A stretch of 31,367 nucleotides of DNA from Mesostigma viride (GCA_009746045.1 RPFO01000283.1:1-31367), one strand, 5' to 3'. Numbered from the stretch's first letter, positions 1-7,867 are shown. The notes: generated by a model from the sequence alone, not told the origin. A program made the numbers and translations.

Positions 1-20
1 GGAGGGGAGAGGGAGTCTTC

Positions 21-771
21 TTACGGGCACCCAGGGCCGCAGCGGCGGGCGACAGGCCGGAACTTCTGTTTCCACTCGCTGGCGAGAGCCTTGGTGAAAA
101 TCCCGCCGTACCATGACTTCTGGCATCCGTCACGGCCGGACATGTCGCTGAAACAGGCGCGATCATGATTTCGGTGTCCCTGTTGTACTGCATCGCCTGC
201 CAGTAGGTGAAGAAGCAGCGGTCCTTCAAACTCCTCGGCGGTGACCCAGTCAACCACGACTTGTCGCGACGCCTGCGAGATGTGGCGGACACGGATCAGG
301 AGCGCACCGCGGCCATACCGCGCGTCCCACTCCTTGCACTTGTCAAGCAGGACGTCATAATGACCGCACAGGTGCTCGAACACTCTGGACAGGGCGACTT
401 GCTGCAAGCCGACGGCGGAATCCCTCTTGAGGTCCGCCATTCTCCTCTTCAGTGCGCAAGGCGCCCTCCGCGAGCCAGCCGTTGAGTCGCTTGCGAGCGG
501 CGATCACCTCGTCGGCGGTGGCGGGGACTTCGCCTCGCGAGACCTTCATGTCGTCAGCGACGGAGGCTGCCTTGTCGACGACTTGTTGGGAGCACTGCAG
601 TGTGCGCACCTTTTTGATGGGATATGGCTGCCCAGGCCTTTCCTCCTTGCGCTTGCAGGAAACGATGGGAACTTTGGGCATGCCGTCGGTATTCGGCATT
701 CCGGCGAGCGCTTGAATGGGCGACATCGCGACGAAGACGGGGTTCTTGTATTTTCCCATGACGGTGGACAA
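21..771 (-). pseudogene. unrecognised protein gene, reading frame broken
   Basis: I do not recognise the product. From the ATG at 771 one frame runs 138 codons and stops at 355. The overlapping next frame (ATG at 440, running to 21) continues with protein-like composition, so the two probably belong to one gene split by a 1-nt shift near 430-450. Within 130-240 a third frame reads more naturally (it begins KDRCFFTYW), suggesting further indels. The first part is rich in Lys, Pro and Met; the later part carries His and Cys but no clean metal-binding pattern. The start at 771 is supported by a TATA-like box about 75 bp upstream. Real decay and sequencing indels are both possible, because the same kind of break recurs throughout this window. 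Confidence 0.4.
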
Positions 772-840
772 CGAGAGCGGTGAGGAGCTAGATTGCTAGA
801 GAGGGAGCTGAGACCACGGTCTTGCGGCCGCCTGCGCTCT

Positions 841-850
841 TCTTATACCC
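841..850 (-). promoter_or_regulatory. TATA-like box of the 771 gene
   Basis: On the minus strand this reads GGGTATAAGA, followed by a GC-rich leader, with the ATG about 75 bp downstream. Spacing and context match the TATA-like boxes of the other genes in the block. Confidence 0.45.
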
Positions 851-1330
851 GCCCGGTCCGACATCTCGCGACGTGATTGGCGGACGACATCTCGCGTTCT
901 GATTGGCTACCGGCCCGCGCCCCGCGCCGACGCGCGACGTCCCTCGGATCCTTATCCCGACCGTCGGTTACGACCCACGGCCGTCGGATCGCGCGCGCCG
1001 GGCGTCCGTTACCTTCTCTGTACACTCTTCCGGAAGACGGATAATGTTTCGCGCGACCGCCGTCCGATCGCAATCCCCGGTCGTCGGTTACGACACCGTG
1101 ACCGCCGGATAGCGTCCCCGGGCATCGGTTACTTATCTATATACCCTTCTGGAAGACGGATAACGTTTCGCGCGCCCGTCGTCCGATCGCAACCCCTGAC
1201 CATCGGTTACGCCCGGCCACCGTCGGATCCTATTCCGAGGTTCGGTTACGGATATACTCGCGGTTACACCTGCGCGTGATTGGTGGGTCGGGGCGGCCCT
1301 CCTCCCTCGCACGCGATTGGTCCGTGCGGA
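851..1330. repeat. divergent intergenic region with CCAAT boxes and ~119-bp tandem repeats
   Basis: There is no convincing gene here. TGATTGGC-type CCAAT boxes occur at about 871-907 and 1276-1320, near both ends. Between them a unit containing GGAAGACGGATAA(T/C)GTTTCG is repeated about 119 bp apart (1032 and 1151). It is accompanied by repeated GTCGGTTACG and CGTCGGAT words. The region lies between two divergent genes, so the repeats may be regulatory. Confidence 0.5.
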
Positions 1331-1341
1331 TGGTCGCGGAC

Positions 1342-1349
1342 TTAAAAGG
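1342..1349 (+). promoter_or_regulatory. TATA-like box (TTAAAAGG) of the 1434 gene
   Basis: TTAAAAGG followed by CGGTGCCC lies about 90 bp upstream of the ATG at 1434. It resembles the A-rich box plus GCGG context seen at 13562 and 5275. Confidence 0.45.
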
Positions 1350-1433
1350 CGGTGCCCTCTGTCCAAAGGGGTCTTCTCGCCTCAGAACCACTCAAGTGAG
1401 CGAGACTCTGCCTGCGTCTCTCGTCGCCCGGCC

Positions 1434-2332
1434 ATGGACGCCTCCGACATTCCCCCGCAGCTGTGCTGGTGCAACAAGTGCAAGGCGCACAAGCCCGTCG
1501 CCCTGTTCACCTCCGTGAAAGACGGCAACACGCACACAAAACGGTGCGACCCGTGCCGCGCCCGCGAACGCGTGTGGGCGCAAAAACACCGCCGCGAACA
1601 GGCGGAACGTCTCCGTCAGCTGACGACGTCTTCTCGCGTGGGTGCCAACACATGGCGACTTCCCAACTCGTGCGTGTCGTGCCCGCCGTTGCTGGACTCT
1701 ACGCCGGTTCACGTGTTCCGCCGCGCACCGTGCCACACTCGCGAGGCTGTCGCCGTGGGCCCGTACGACCGCTTGGCCTGCCCGTCTTCCCCGCCGCCCT
1801 CGGTGGACAGCCCGAAATGGGTGTCGTTTTCGTCGTTTGCAAATTCGCCGGGGGGCGCGAGCGAGATCCAGTGCGTTGTGGATCGGCGGTGCGATCGCGA
1901 CGACGGTGGTGCTTCGTGCGCCGGTACCGGATACCCCGCCCCTTGTCGCGTTGCTCGCCGGTGGCGGACGGTTCGTTGTCGTCGTCGCCCCTGTTCACGT
2001 TCGTGGACGAAGACGCGATCCTGGATTTCGACTTTACCGACGAGGAGATCTCGCGTATCATGCGGTCGCCCGACCCCGCCGAGACGCCTGTCGCGTCGAC
2101 CACCGGTGCGGTGGATGAGACCCTCTCGTGTTCTATTGACGTGGGCGCGTTTTGGGCCGAGTGTGAGGAGAACTGGGAAAAGTATGGGAGCTGTTTCGCT
2201 CCCGGTGAGTTGGACAGGATTGAGGCGGAGACGCCTGGCCTGATGGCCGAGTTGAACCGCGAGTTGGCGCAGTACTCAGACCCGTTCTTGACAGCCCCCC
2301 CTCCGCCGTCGGGTGGCGGTGCGGTGTGTTGA
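1434..2332 (+). pseudogene. zinc-binding, acidic-tail protein (candidate transcription factor), frame broken
   Basis: The N-terminus has Cys11, Cys13, Cys16, Cys38 and Cys41 (LCWCNKCKAHKP and RCDPCRARERVW), a compact zinc module followed by a basic stretch (QKHRREQAERLR). A different frame ending at the TGA at 2330-2332 encodes an acidic, aromatic-rich segment (FTFVDEDAILDFDFTDEE) followed by helices rich in Glu and Trp and a Pro/Gly tail. Both halves look coding. The switch between them falls about 1860-1990 and has no GTACGT donor or TTGCAG acceptor like those of the spliced gene nearby, so I favour an indel over an intron. A zinc/basic module plus an acidic tail would suit a transcriptional activator, but that role is inferred from composition only. 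Confidence 0.5.
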
Positions 2333-2337
2333 GTCGT

Positions 2338-2365
2338 ATATACGGATCCGTATATTGGTAATAAA
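2338..2365 (+). terminator. 18-bp palindrome plus AATAAA 3' end signal
   Basis: ATATACGGATCCGTATAT (2338-2355) is a perfect palindrome six bases after the stop codon. AATAAA follows at 2360-2365. It probably marks the 3' end of the upstream gene. Confidence 0.55.
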
Positions 2366-2500
2366 TATTTTTGGGTTGGTCCGTCTCTGCGTGCGCGCGT
2401 GTGTGTTGGATCGCGGCCCCGCGGCTTGTGTCCCCCTCCCCGTCCCGTCCCCGGCCCCGCGCCGGAGCGGTTCGGGCTGTCCCCCACGGCACTGGCCGTC

Positions 2501-3220
2501 TCCCACGGCAAATGAAAAGTTTGAAAAGTTCGGGCGAACAGGATAGCCCGAACTTTTCAGGATAGCCCGAACTTTTCAGAGCCTCCCACGCGAAAACGAA
2601 AAGTTTCGAAAAGTTTTGGCTCTGATTCCCACGGCAAATAAAAAGTTTGAAAAGTTCGGGCTATGGTTCGGGCGAACGCAAAATCGCCCGAACCGCCAAC
2701 TTAGTTCCCACTGGCGGGGGTGTGCACGGGTAGGGGTGTGTATATCCTTAGTGTTGGTTTGCTAACACATAAAATATTGGTATGGTTGCTAACACATATT
2801 ATTATGGGTATGGTTGCTAACACATAAAATATAGGTATGTTTGCTAACACATATTATTATGGGTATGGCTGTATACAGGGTAGTGTGTAGTTGTAAATAA
2901 TATGTGTTAGGAAGTGTGTTCAAATAATATGTGTTAGGAAGTGTGTGCAATATTTTATGTGTTAGGAAAGGAAGGTAGAGTATATACGAAAGTGCGGTGC
3001 ACCCCGTCCGGGGGGACTAAGTTGGCGGTTCGTGCTATTTTTCGTTCGCCCGAACCTTCGCCCGAACTTTTCAAACTTTTCATTTGCCGTGGGACTCAGA
3101 GCCAAAACTTTTCAAAACTTTTGGTTTTCCCGTGTGAGGTTTTGAAAAGTTCGGGCTATCGCGAAAAGTTCGGGCGAACAGGATAGCCCGAACTTTTCAA
3201 ACTTTTCATTTTCCGTGGGA
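2501..3220. repeat. fold-back element, copy 1 (GAAAAGTTCGGGC inverted repeats)
   Basis: Both ends carry TCCCACGG followed by AAATGAAAAGTTTG and then runs of AAAAGTTCGGGC and its complement, in inverted orientation (2501-2720 against about 3010-3220). The AT-rich core holds iterons (listed separately). No ORF is credible. The same design, with different flanks, is found at 12811-13411 and 16708-17312. Possible identities are a non-autonomous fold-back transposon or a replication origin-like locus. No target-site duplication is obvious. Confidence 0.65.
2761..2970. repeat. iterons GCTAACACATA in the element core
   Basis: Four direct copies of GCTAACACATA start at 2761, 2788, 2816 and 2843, a 27-28 bp period. 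Three copies of the complement (TATGTGTTAG) follow near 2901, 2929 and 2957. The copies alternate between AAAATAT and TTATTATGGG tails. Confidence 0.7.
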
Positions 3221-3614
3221 TTCGTCGAGTGTCGTGGGGGATAGCCCGAACCGTTCGCCCGAACCGTTCGCCCGAACCGTTCGCCCGCCCCGCCCGGCGG
3301 TGTGCGTCCGCTTTCCGGCGTCCGCGCGCCGACTCGGCACTGACTCGACCCGGATTCGGCCCGCGGGGCGTGGAGGGTCCACGGGCGCCTGTCACGTGCC
3401 GTAACCGTCGGCTGCCGGCCCGCGGCTGTCGGAACCGGCGCCTGTCGGCCCGCGCAGTCCCGTGCCCCGGTGACTGCTGGCGCCTGTCACCGACGGCACT
3501 TACTGCTGGCGGCGGTCACCTGCCGGATCTTGCAGCTACTAGCCCGCGCCTGTCAGTTGCGGCACCCCTCAGCCCGCGCCTGTCGTCCCGCGCAGTCCCA
3601 TGCAGAGCTGACTA
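3221..3614. other. GC-rich spacer with degenerate copies of the minisatellite
   Basis: No credible gene. CGAACCGTTCGCC is iterated at 3245-3285. From about 3385 on, the words GCGCCTGTC and GGCCCGCG recur and grade into the 29-bp array that follows. Confidence 0.4.
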
Positions 3615-4060
3615 CTGGCGTCTGTCACCTATGCGAGTTGCTGCTGGCGCCCGTCACCCATGCGAGTTGCTGCTGGCGCCCGTCACCCACGCGAGTTGCC
3701 ACTGGCGCCCGTCACCCATGCGAGTTGCTGCTGCGCCCGTCACCCACGCGAGTTGCCACTGGCGCCCGTCACCCATGCGAGTTGCTGCTGGCGCCCGTCA
3801 CCCACGCGAGTTGCCACTGGCGCCCGTCACCCATGCGAGTTGCTGCTGGCGCCCGTCACCCACGCGAGTTGCTGCTGGCGCCCGTCACCCATGCGAGTTG
3901 CTGCTGGCGCCCGTCACCCATGCGAGTTGCTGCTGGCGCCCGTCACCCATGCGAATTGCTGCTGGCGCCCGTCACCCATGCGAGTTGCTGTTGGCGCCCG
4001 TCACCCATGCGAATTGCTGCTGGCGCCCGTCACCCATGCAAGTTGTGGCTGGCGTCTGAC
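3615..4060. repeat. 29-bp minisatellite, about 14 clear units plus degenerate ends
   Basis: The unit contains CTGGCGCCCGTCACCCATG followed by CGAGTTGCTG. Unit variants alternate (ATGCGAGTTGCTG and ACGCGAGTTGCCA) from about 3660 to 3860, giving a 58-bp higher-order dimer. One unit is 28 bp. Since 29 is not a multiple of three, all frames are cycled, and the long open frames across it are a by-product. Diverged units continue on both sides. Confidence 0.85.
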
Positions 4061-4144
4061 ACCTGTCTAAACCAGCGCCTGTCGGCCCGCCGCCTGTCCG
4101 ATCCGGCGCCTGTCGGCCCGCGCGTGCTGCCGGGGCTTCTAAGT

Positions 4145-4164
4145 CCGCGAGTCCGCGCCGCCGG
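4145..4164. repeat. 20-bp anchor sequence shared with 6459-6478
   Basis: CCGCGAGTCCGCGCCGCCGG is identical at 4145-4164 and 6459-6478. At both sites it follows a 29-bp-unit array and lies just beyond the 3' end of a minus-strand gene. Confidence 0.6.
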
Positions 4165-4216
4165 GCTGTCTATGTGGGGCTCATTGTGGGGACTTTATAA
4201 GGAAAACAATCCAAGC

Positions 4217-4222
4217 TTTATT
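4217..4222 (-). terminator. AATAAA signal of the 4236-4904 gene
   Basis: TTTATT on the plus strand reads AATAAA on the minus strand, 14 nt beyond the stop codon of the RING-like gene. Confidence 0.55.
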
Positions 4223-4235
4223 AGTACTGCACCAT

Positions 4236-4904
4236 TCACATATCCTCATAGGCAGCAGCCAGCAGGCTCTTCTCGGGGCTGTACACAAAGTACGGGGCCT
4301 CCGAAAGGTGTTTTGCGCGGCCCAAATCGATCAGCACTTCGATCAAAGGGTCCGCAGCGCACAAGGGGCACCACATGCCGCGCTTGCCGCTCGTTTCTAT
4401 GGTCTGCACAGCGCAATCCACACACACACCGTGGATATGGATATGCTCCTGAGGGTCCTCCCCTCCGCTGGCATCCTGCTGCGGATCCAGCAGGAAATCG
4501 GTGTGCTTCTTGCACACGCCGCAAGTAACAGGCCCCCGCACACTGCCAGCCCTGTTCTGTGCATGCGGTTCTGCGCGCGCGCTCTTCCCAAAAACGCCCG
4601 AATCGCAGAGGAAGGCGCCCACCGATGCGGCATTCTCGCAGAAAATCTCGCCGCCCGGCAGCACTTGGATATCGTGCATGTGCGCGTCCCGCTTGTACTG
4701 CTCATCGAATTCGTGCGTGTTTGCGTGCCCCTGCTTGGTTTTCACAGCCCCCAGGAACTTTGCCACCTTGTCCTCGGTGTCCCGCTGTTTCAGGTACACC
4801 TTCATGGCGGGGGACTGTTCGCCATTGCCGTTTGCAGGCGGCTGGCGCTTGGCAGGAGGGACATCCGTTGCCGCCATAGCCGGCTTATCGCGGGAGGGCT
4901 CCAT
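4236..4904 (-). CDS. RING-like zinc-finger protein (candidate E3 ubiquitin ligase)
   Basis: The frame encodes 222 aa. The N-terminal 60 residues are Pro/Lys/Gln-rich and probably disordered. The middle has a segment with the sequence GGEIFCENAASVGAFLC. The C-terminal third holds a RING-like pattern: Cys128-x2-Cys131, a His cluster at 154/156/158 (EHIHIHG), Cys161-x2-Cys164 and Cys179-x2-Cys182 (WCPLC). RING fingers of this kind recruit an E2 and transfer ubiquitin; the substrate is unknown. The ATG at 4904 lies about 70 bp after a TATA-like box, and AATAAA follows the stop. The gene is divergent from the MYND gene at 5350 and shares with it an intergenic region rich in GGAATATTCC palindromes. 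The first half matches no family I know. Confidence 0.7.
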   Translation of the reverse strand: MEPSRDKPAMAATDVPPAKRQPPANGNGEQSPAMKVYLKQRDTEDKVAKFLGAVKTKQGHANTHEFDEQYKRDAHMHDIQVLPGGEIFCENAASVGAFLCDSGVFGKSARAEPHAQNRAGSVRGPVTCGVCKKHTDFLLDPQQDASGGEDPQEHIHIHGVCVDCAVQTIETSGKRGMWCPLCAADPLIEVLIDLGRAKHLSEAPYFVYSPEKSLLAAAYEDM

Positions 4905-4970
4905 TGCAGTGAGAGGAGTTGGTTTTGAGTGGTGCTGGGCGGATTGGGACCCCCAAACGCCCGCCTCCGC

Positions 4971-4980
4971 GTTTTATCCC
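4971..4980 (-). promoter_or_regulatory. TATA-like box of the RING-like gene
   Basis: On the minus strand it reads GGGATAAAAC, then GCGGAGGCGGGCGTTTGGGG. This closely matches the promoter of F-box-like gene C at 13562, where TATAAAAGCGGAG is followed by CGGGCGTTTGGGGGT. Confidence 0.6.
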
Positions 4981-5069
4981 TGCCGAGGCCCGCGCGAAGC
5001 GCGCGACACCCACGACAGTCCAATGGGAGTCCGCCGCGTGTCACGCGGGCACGACACGGCGGCATATTC

Positions 5070-5215
5070 CCACGAATATTCCAAGCGGACCAATGGGACG
5101 CTGCCACGCGGCGGCGGCGCGGCGCTTCCACGGGATATTCATGGGAATATTCCCGGCGCGGCGCCCTTCTAGAAGGCGCGGCGCTCCGCGGATATTCCGT
5201 GGGAATATTCCGTCC
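5070..5215. promoter_or_regulatory. cluster of AATATTCC palindromes in a divergent promoter
   Basis: Copies are CCACGAATATTCC near 5083, GATATTCATGGGAATATTCC near 5132 and GATATTCCGTGGGAATATTCC near 5192. Each is built from GAA/TTC half-sites (GAAnnTTC) within a CCCACG..CGTGGG frame. Similar sites precede three other genes at 7290-7335, 9785-9835 and 11115-11130. Confidence 0.55.
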
Positions 5216-5274
5216 CACCAATCCGGACCTGCCGCGTGGCACGGGACTATTGGGCGGGGCGGGGGGGTGCGGGC

Positions 5275-5284
5275 ACATAAGCGG
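5275..5284 (+). promoter_or_regulatory. TATA-like box of the MYND gene
   Basis: ACATAAGCGG followed by AGGAGGGCGAGTTTGG sits about 70 bp before the ATG at 5350. It is a variant of the ATAAAAGCGGAG..GGGCGTTTGG module. Confidence 0.5.
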
Positions 5285-5349
5285 AGGAGGGCGAGTTTGG
5301 CAGCCAAACCACGCCAATCCGCACGAGCACGCACAGACTGTCAGCCGCT

Positions 5350-6144
5350 ATGGATTCCACCCCTCTGATTGCCAATGAGCTCCCTCAGGATCACTCCGAC
5401 CTGTTTGCGGAGTTGTGCGGGGGCTGGTACCGCTCGGTGGTGCGCAAGGCCATGGAAAACTCCAGCAATTTGTACAGCTGCGTGAATGAGTGGGAAAAGA
5501 AGTTGAAAACCCCCTTTTGCGTGCTGGTTCGTTTCGACTCCTTTACGGCTCTGGATCGCCAGTTGGAGTTTGAATTCATTGACGTACGCACTGCGATCAG
5601 CAGGAAGTACTGCGTTCGCAGTCAGATCCTGTCCCACATTCGCCCTGAGAGCGAGTTCATGCTTCTGTGCGTCCTCCTTCGCGAGAAGAAGGAGGACGAC
5701 GGGTTCATCGACCTGGTTACCAGGATTGGCCTGTCCTTCCGCGTGCCCAAGGACGCGGACAAGATCGTTGCGAGGACGGCGTTTCCCTATACCCGCCCCT
5801 GCGAGAAGGTGGTGATCACAGTGCGCACGCCCATTTTGGACAGCCCCATTGGTCCTTTCCCCGAGTCGGTTCGCGGTTTCTGCGCTGCGCCGGGGTGTGA
5901 GAAGAAGGGCAAGAGAGAGGTGAAGCGCAGGTGCGCCAGCTGCCAGGATGCGCGGTACTGCTCCCGCGAGTGCCAGGTTGCGCACTGGAAGATCCACAAG
6001 GCGGACTGCACTCTGCTCACCCACGTGTGGACTTGCACCTCTGGTGTGAAGTTCCCCCTGCGCGGGGACACTCTGCGTGTGAAAGACGATTGCACTGGGT
6101 TTGAGGGCCGCCAGACGCCCTGCCTGCGCATGTACAACCGCTAA
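5350..6144 (+). CDS. MYND-type zinc-finger protein
   Basis: The frame encodes 264 aa. The first 170 residues are mixed alpha/beta in composition and unfamiliar to me. The C-terminal part contains a full MYND pattern: Cys178-x4-Cys183, Cys195-x2-Cys198, Cys204-x3-Cys208 and His216-x3-Cys220, with the typical text RYCSRECQVAHWKIHKADC. MYND fingers bind proline-rich peptides and often sit in transcriptional co-regulators or SMYD-type methyltransferases; no SET domain is visible here. The gene runs divergently from the RING-like gene. The start is chosen because it is the first ATG about 70 bp after the TATA-like box. A 44-residue tail follows the finger and ends at TAA. Confidence 0.8.
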   Translation: MDSTPLIANELPQDHSDLFAELCGGWYRSVVRKAMENSSNLYSCVNEWEKKLKTPFCVLVRFDSFTALDRQLEFEFIDVRTAISRKYCVRSQILSHIRPESEFMLLCVLLREKKEDDGFIDLVTRIGLSFRVPKDADKIVARTAFPYTRPCEKVVITVRTPILDSPIGPFPESVRGFCAAPGCEKKGKREVKRRCASCQDARYCSRECQVAHWKIHKADCTLLTHVWTCTSGVKFPLRGDTLRVKDDCTGFEGRQTPCLRMYNR

Positions 6145-6290
6145 ACAGCCAGGCCTGCGTGCCTGCAAAGGGGTCTAGGAATGGCCTATTCCTTATTATT
6201 CTTATTGTAATGAAATGACATTTTCCTTATGTGCATGGGACTTGAACTATTCCAATGAGTCATATAGCAACTAGGCCCATAGAATAACAC

Positions 6291-6400
6291 TGCCGCCTGT
6301 CACCCACGCCACTGCCTACTGCCACCCGTCACCCCCGCCACTGCCTGCTGCCGCCTGTCACTCACGCCACTGCCTGCTGCCACCCGTCACCCACTGCACT
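6291..6400. repeat. degenerate array of the same 29-bp unit
   Basis: GCCTGCTGCCACCCGTCACC followed by CCCGCCACT is repeated about four times with a 29-bp period. It is recognisably the unit of the 3615-4060 array (CTGCTGGCGCCCGTCACCCA), with the spacer changed. Confidence 0.6.
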
Positions 6401-6458
6401 GTATGCGGTCGTCTGCCTGTCTCATGGTGACAGACGCCAGCATACTGTACTATATATT

Positions 6459-6478
6459 CCGCGAGTCCGCGCCGCCGG
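6459..6478. repeat. second copy of the 20-bp anchor
   Basis: Identical to 4145-4164; see that entry. Confidence 0.6.
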
Positions 6479-6585
6479 TCTATTTCCTAGTGCATTGGAT
6501 GATGGAACAAGGTTGGTAGGAAATGGGCTTTGGTTATTCATGAATAGTCACTTTCTATTCACCAAGTCCTCTTTTCCCAGGAGGA

Positions 6586-7194
6586 TCATGCCCACATGAC
6601 ATACACGACAAACTGCTTCAGGCAGCTCCCCACGCACAAATTGGCCAGCTGGAAGCTGAGCCCGCCAAACTCCAGGAGGCCGGCGGCCACGTAGGCATCG
6701 CGGATGCAGTGGAGAAGCTGCAAGGCGCGCGCTTCCGGCGTAAACTGGTTGTCGGGGGAGGGCAGGGAGGCAATGAAGTCGTCCTTGGCGGCCCTTGCTC
6801 CCTCACAGGGCTGCAAGTCCATGGACCGCAGGAGTTCCTCAACGAAATGTGTGTAGACCCACTCCATCTCGTGCTTCCTGGTGCACTCGCGCTCAAAGAT
6901 GAGCGACTCGTTTAGTGGCAGCGTGGCCACGGAGAGCGACTTGATGATATCGTGCAACTCAGGGCCGTGGTGGTTCTCGAGGATGGGGTTCTGCCTAACC
7001 CCGTGATCGAGGCGTGCGACGCACTCATTCATCAGCATCTGCCTCAGATCATTCACAAGGTTCTCCTTTTCCCCTTTGACACCATCCCACACCTGCTGCA
7101 TGGCCTTGTCGACACCACACCCATAGGGCCATGCCAAGCGCACGATATTGTGCGCAATTTCTGCTGGCAGGCTGTTGAACGATGCAGCGGCCAT
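6586..7194 (-). CDS. F-box-like protein A
   Basis: The frame encodes 202 aa and is intact. Residues 5-40 form an F-box-like helix pair: FNSLPAEIAHNIV, then LAWPYGCGVDKAMQQVWDGV. The LPxEI start and the V.K...W end match the F-box layout that binds Skp1 in SCF ubiquitin ligases. A second motif near residue 140 (DFIASLPSPD) is shared with proteins B and C of this window, so the three are paralogs of about 200-211 aa. No LRR, kelch or ankyrin substrate domain follows. The start has a good context (ATCCATGGCC), about 70 bp after a GGTACTAAGGTCCG promoter element. F-box identity is a motif-level inference. Confidence 0.6.
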   Translation of the reverse strand: MAAASFNSLPAEIAHNIVRLAWPYGCGVDKAMQQVWDGVKGEKENLVNDLRQMLMNECVARLDHGVRQNPILENHHGPELHDIIKSLSVATLPLNESLIFERECTRKHEMEWVYTHFVEELLRSMDLQPCEGARAAKDDFIASLPSPDNQFTPEARALQLLHCIRDAYVAAGLLEFGGLSFQLANLCVGSCLKQFVVYVMWA

Positions 7195-7260
7195 GGATTC
7201 TTGCTTTGGTGCTAGGGGTTGTGTGGGAGCAGGCGAGAAGTGCCCACCTTGGCGAGGGGC

Positions 7261-7275
7261 CGGACCTTAGTACCC
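7261..7275 (-). promoter_or_regulatory. core promoter GGTACTAAGGTCCG of F-box-like A
   Basis: On the minus strand it reads GGGGTACTAAGGTCCG, followed by AAGGTGGGCACTTCTCGCCT. The same pair of blocks precedes F-box-like gene B (GGGTACAAAGGTCCG, then AAGTGGGCACTTCTCGCCT), so the two genes share a promoter and leader as well as coding homology. Confidence 0.55.
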
Positions 7276-7289
7276 CACCCGACGGCATC

Positions 7290-7340
7290 TCCGTGGAATA
7301 TTCCATCCGACGGCATATTCCGGGGAATATTCCGTGCGGC
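7290..7340. promoter_or_regulatory. GGAATATTCC palindromes upstream of F-box-like A
   Basis: CGTGGAATATTCCATCCGAC is followed by GGCATATTCCGGGGAATATTCC, which is the same class of site as in the 5070-5215 cluster. Confidence 0.5.
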
Positions 7341-7851
7341 GCGACGCTCCCACGGGACTGGCGCGACGCCATGCCACGTGTCGACTGTCTGTAGGGTGGG
7401 CCGCGCCACAAGCGCCACGCGGTAGTCTCCCACGAAGGTGTATAGACTGCCACGTGGCTGGGAGCGTGCCACGTCACTCCCATCTAATTCCACGTAGTAC
7501 ACGGCACGCAGACTTAGTCCAAAGTACTAGAAAGTTGCTATAATATAATACAACGCAAGATTGGTTAGCATATTTTAGTAGCTGATAGTACAGATGTGAC
7601 GAGGATATACTGGGCGTACTTTCACGTAGTTCGTTTAGTACAGACTATATGAATTTAGTTCAATCATAGTACCACGCCAGTATATGGTATAATTGTATCT
7701 CATGCAAGTATCGTGTAGCAACAATGATGCCACGTGGCAGTCCGGCATGGCATGGCAAGTAGGTCCGTACGGCAAATGGGGTCACCTTAGGGTTTTGTAG
7801 TATGGGGTCACCCACCCTCCTCCCACGACACAACCCATGCGCGACCCCATA
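7341..7851. other. gene-free interval before the palindrome
   Basis: No gene seen. It contains GCCACGTGGC-type boxes near 7365, 7450 and 7730 and an AT-richer stretch with many GTA-containing words (TAGTAC, TACGTAG). Its right end holds the 7783-7867 inverted repeat, in which the large palindrome begins. Confidence 0.4.
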
Positions 7852-7867
7852 CTACTAAACCCTAGGG
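7783..7867. repeat. imperfect inverted repeat at the left palindrome boundary
   Basis: CCTTAGGGTTTTGTAGTATG with GGGTC on the left arm pairs with GACCCCATACTACTAAACCC with TAGGG on the right arm, about 35 bp apart. The left arm of the giant palindrome begins at about 7852, inside the right half of this hairpin. Confidence 0.6.

Larger units (their letters stand above)
6145..6585. other. intergenic: 3' region of the MYND gene and a decayed 29-bp array
   Basis: A small hairpin (AGGAAT-GGCCT-ATTCCT, 6177-6193) and an AT-rich stretch follow the MYND stop codon and probably serve its 3' end. The minisatellite remnant and the shared 20-bp anchor are listed separately. The last 100 bp are the 3' flank of the minus-strand F-box-like gene A. 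No gene is seen. Confidence 0.4.

Noticed and set aside
2761-2970. CRISPR-like regularly spaced repeats
   Set aside because: The spacers are themselves repeated and the copies occur in both orientations within an inverted-repeat element; the setting is eukaryotic and no cas-like gene is present.
3229-4528. Long open frames of 276 and 352 codons on the plus strand
   Set aside because: They run through the 29-bp minisatellite, whose period cycles all three frames; the repeated peptide is the same string read in each phase. No promoter or 3' signal fits.
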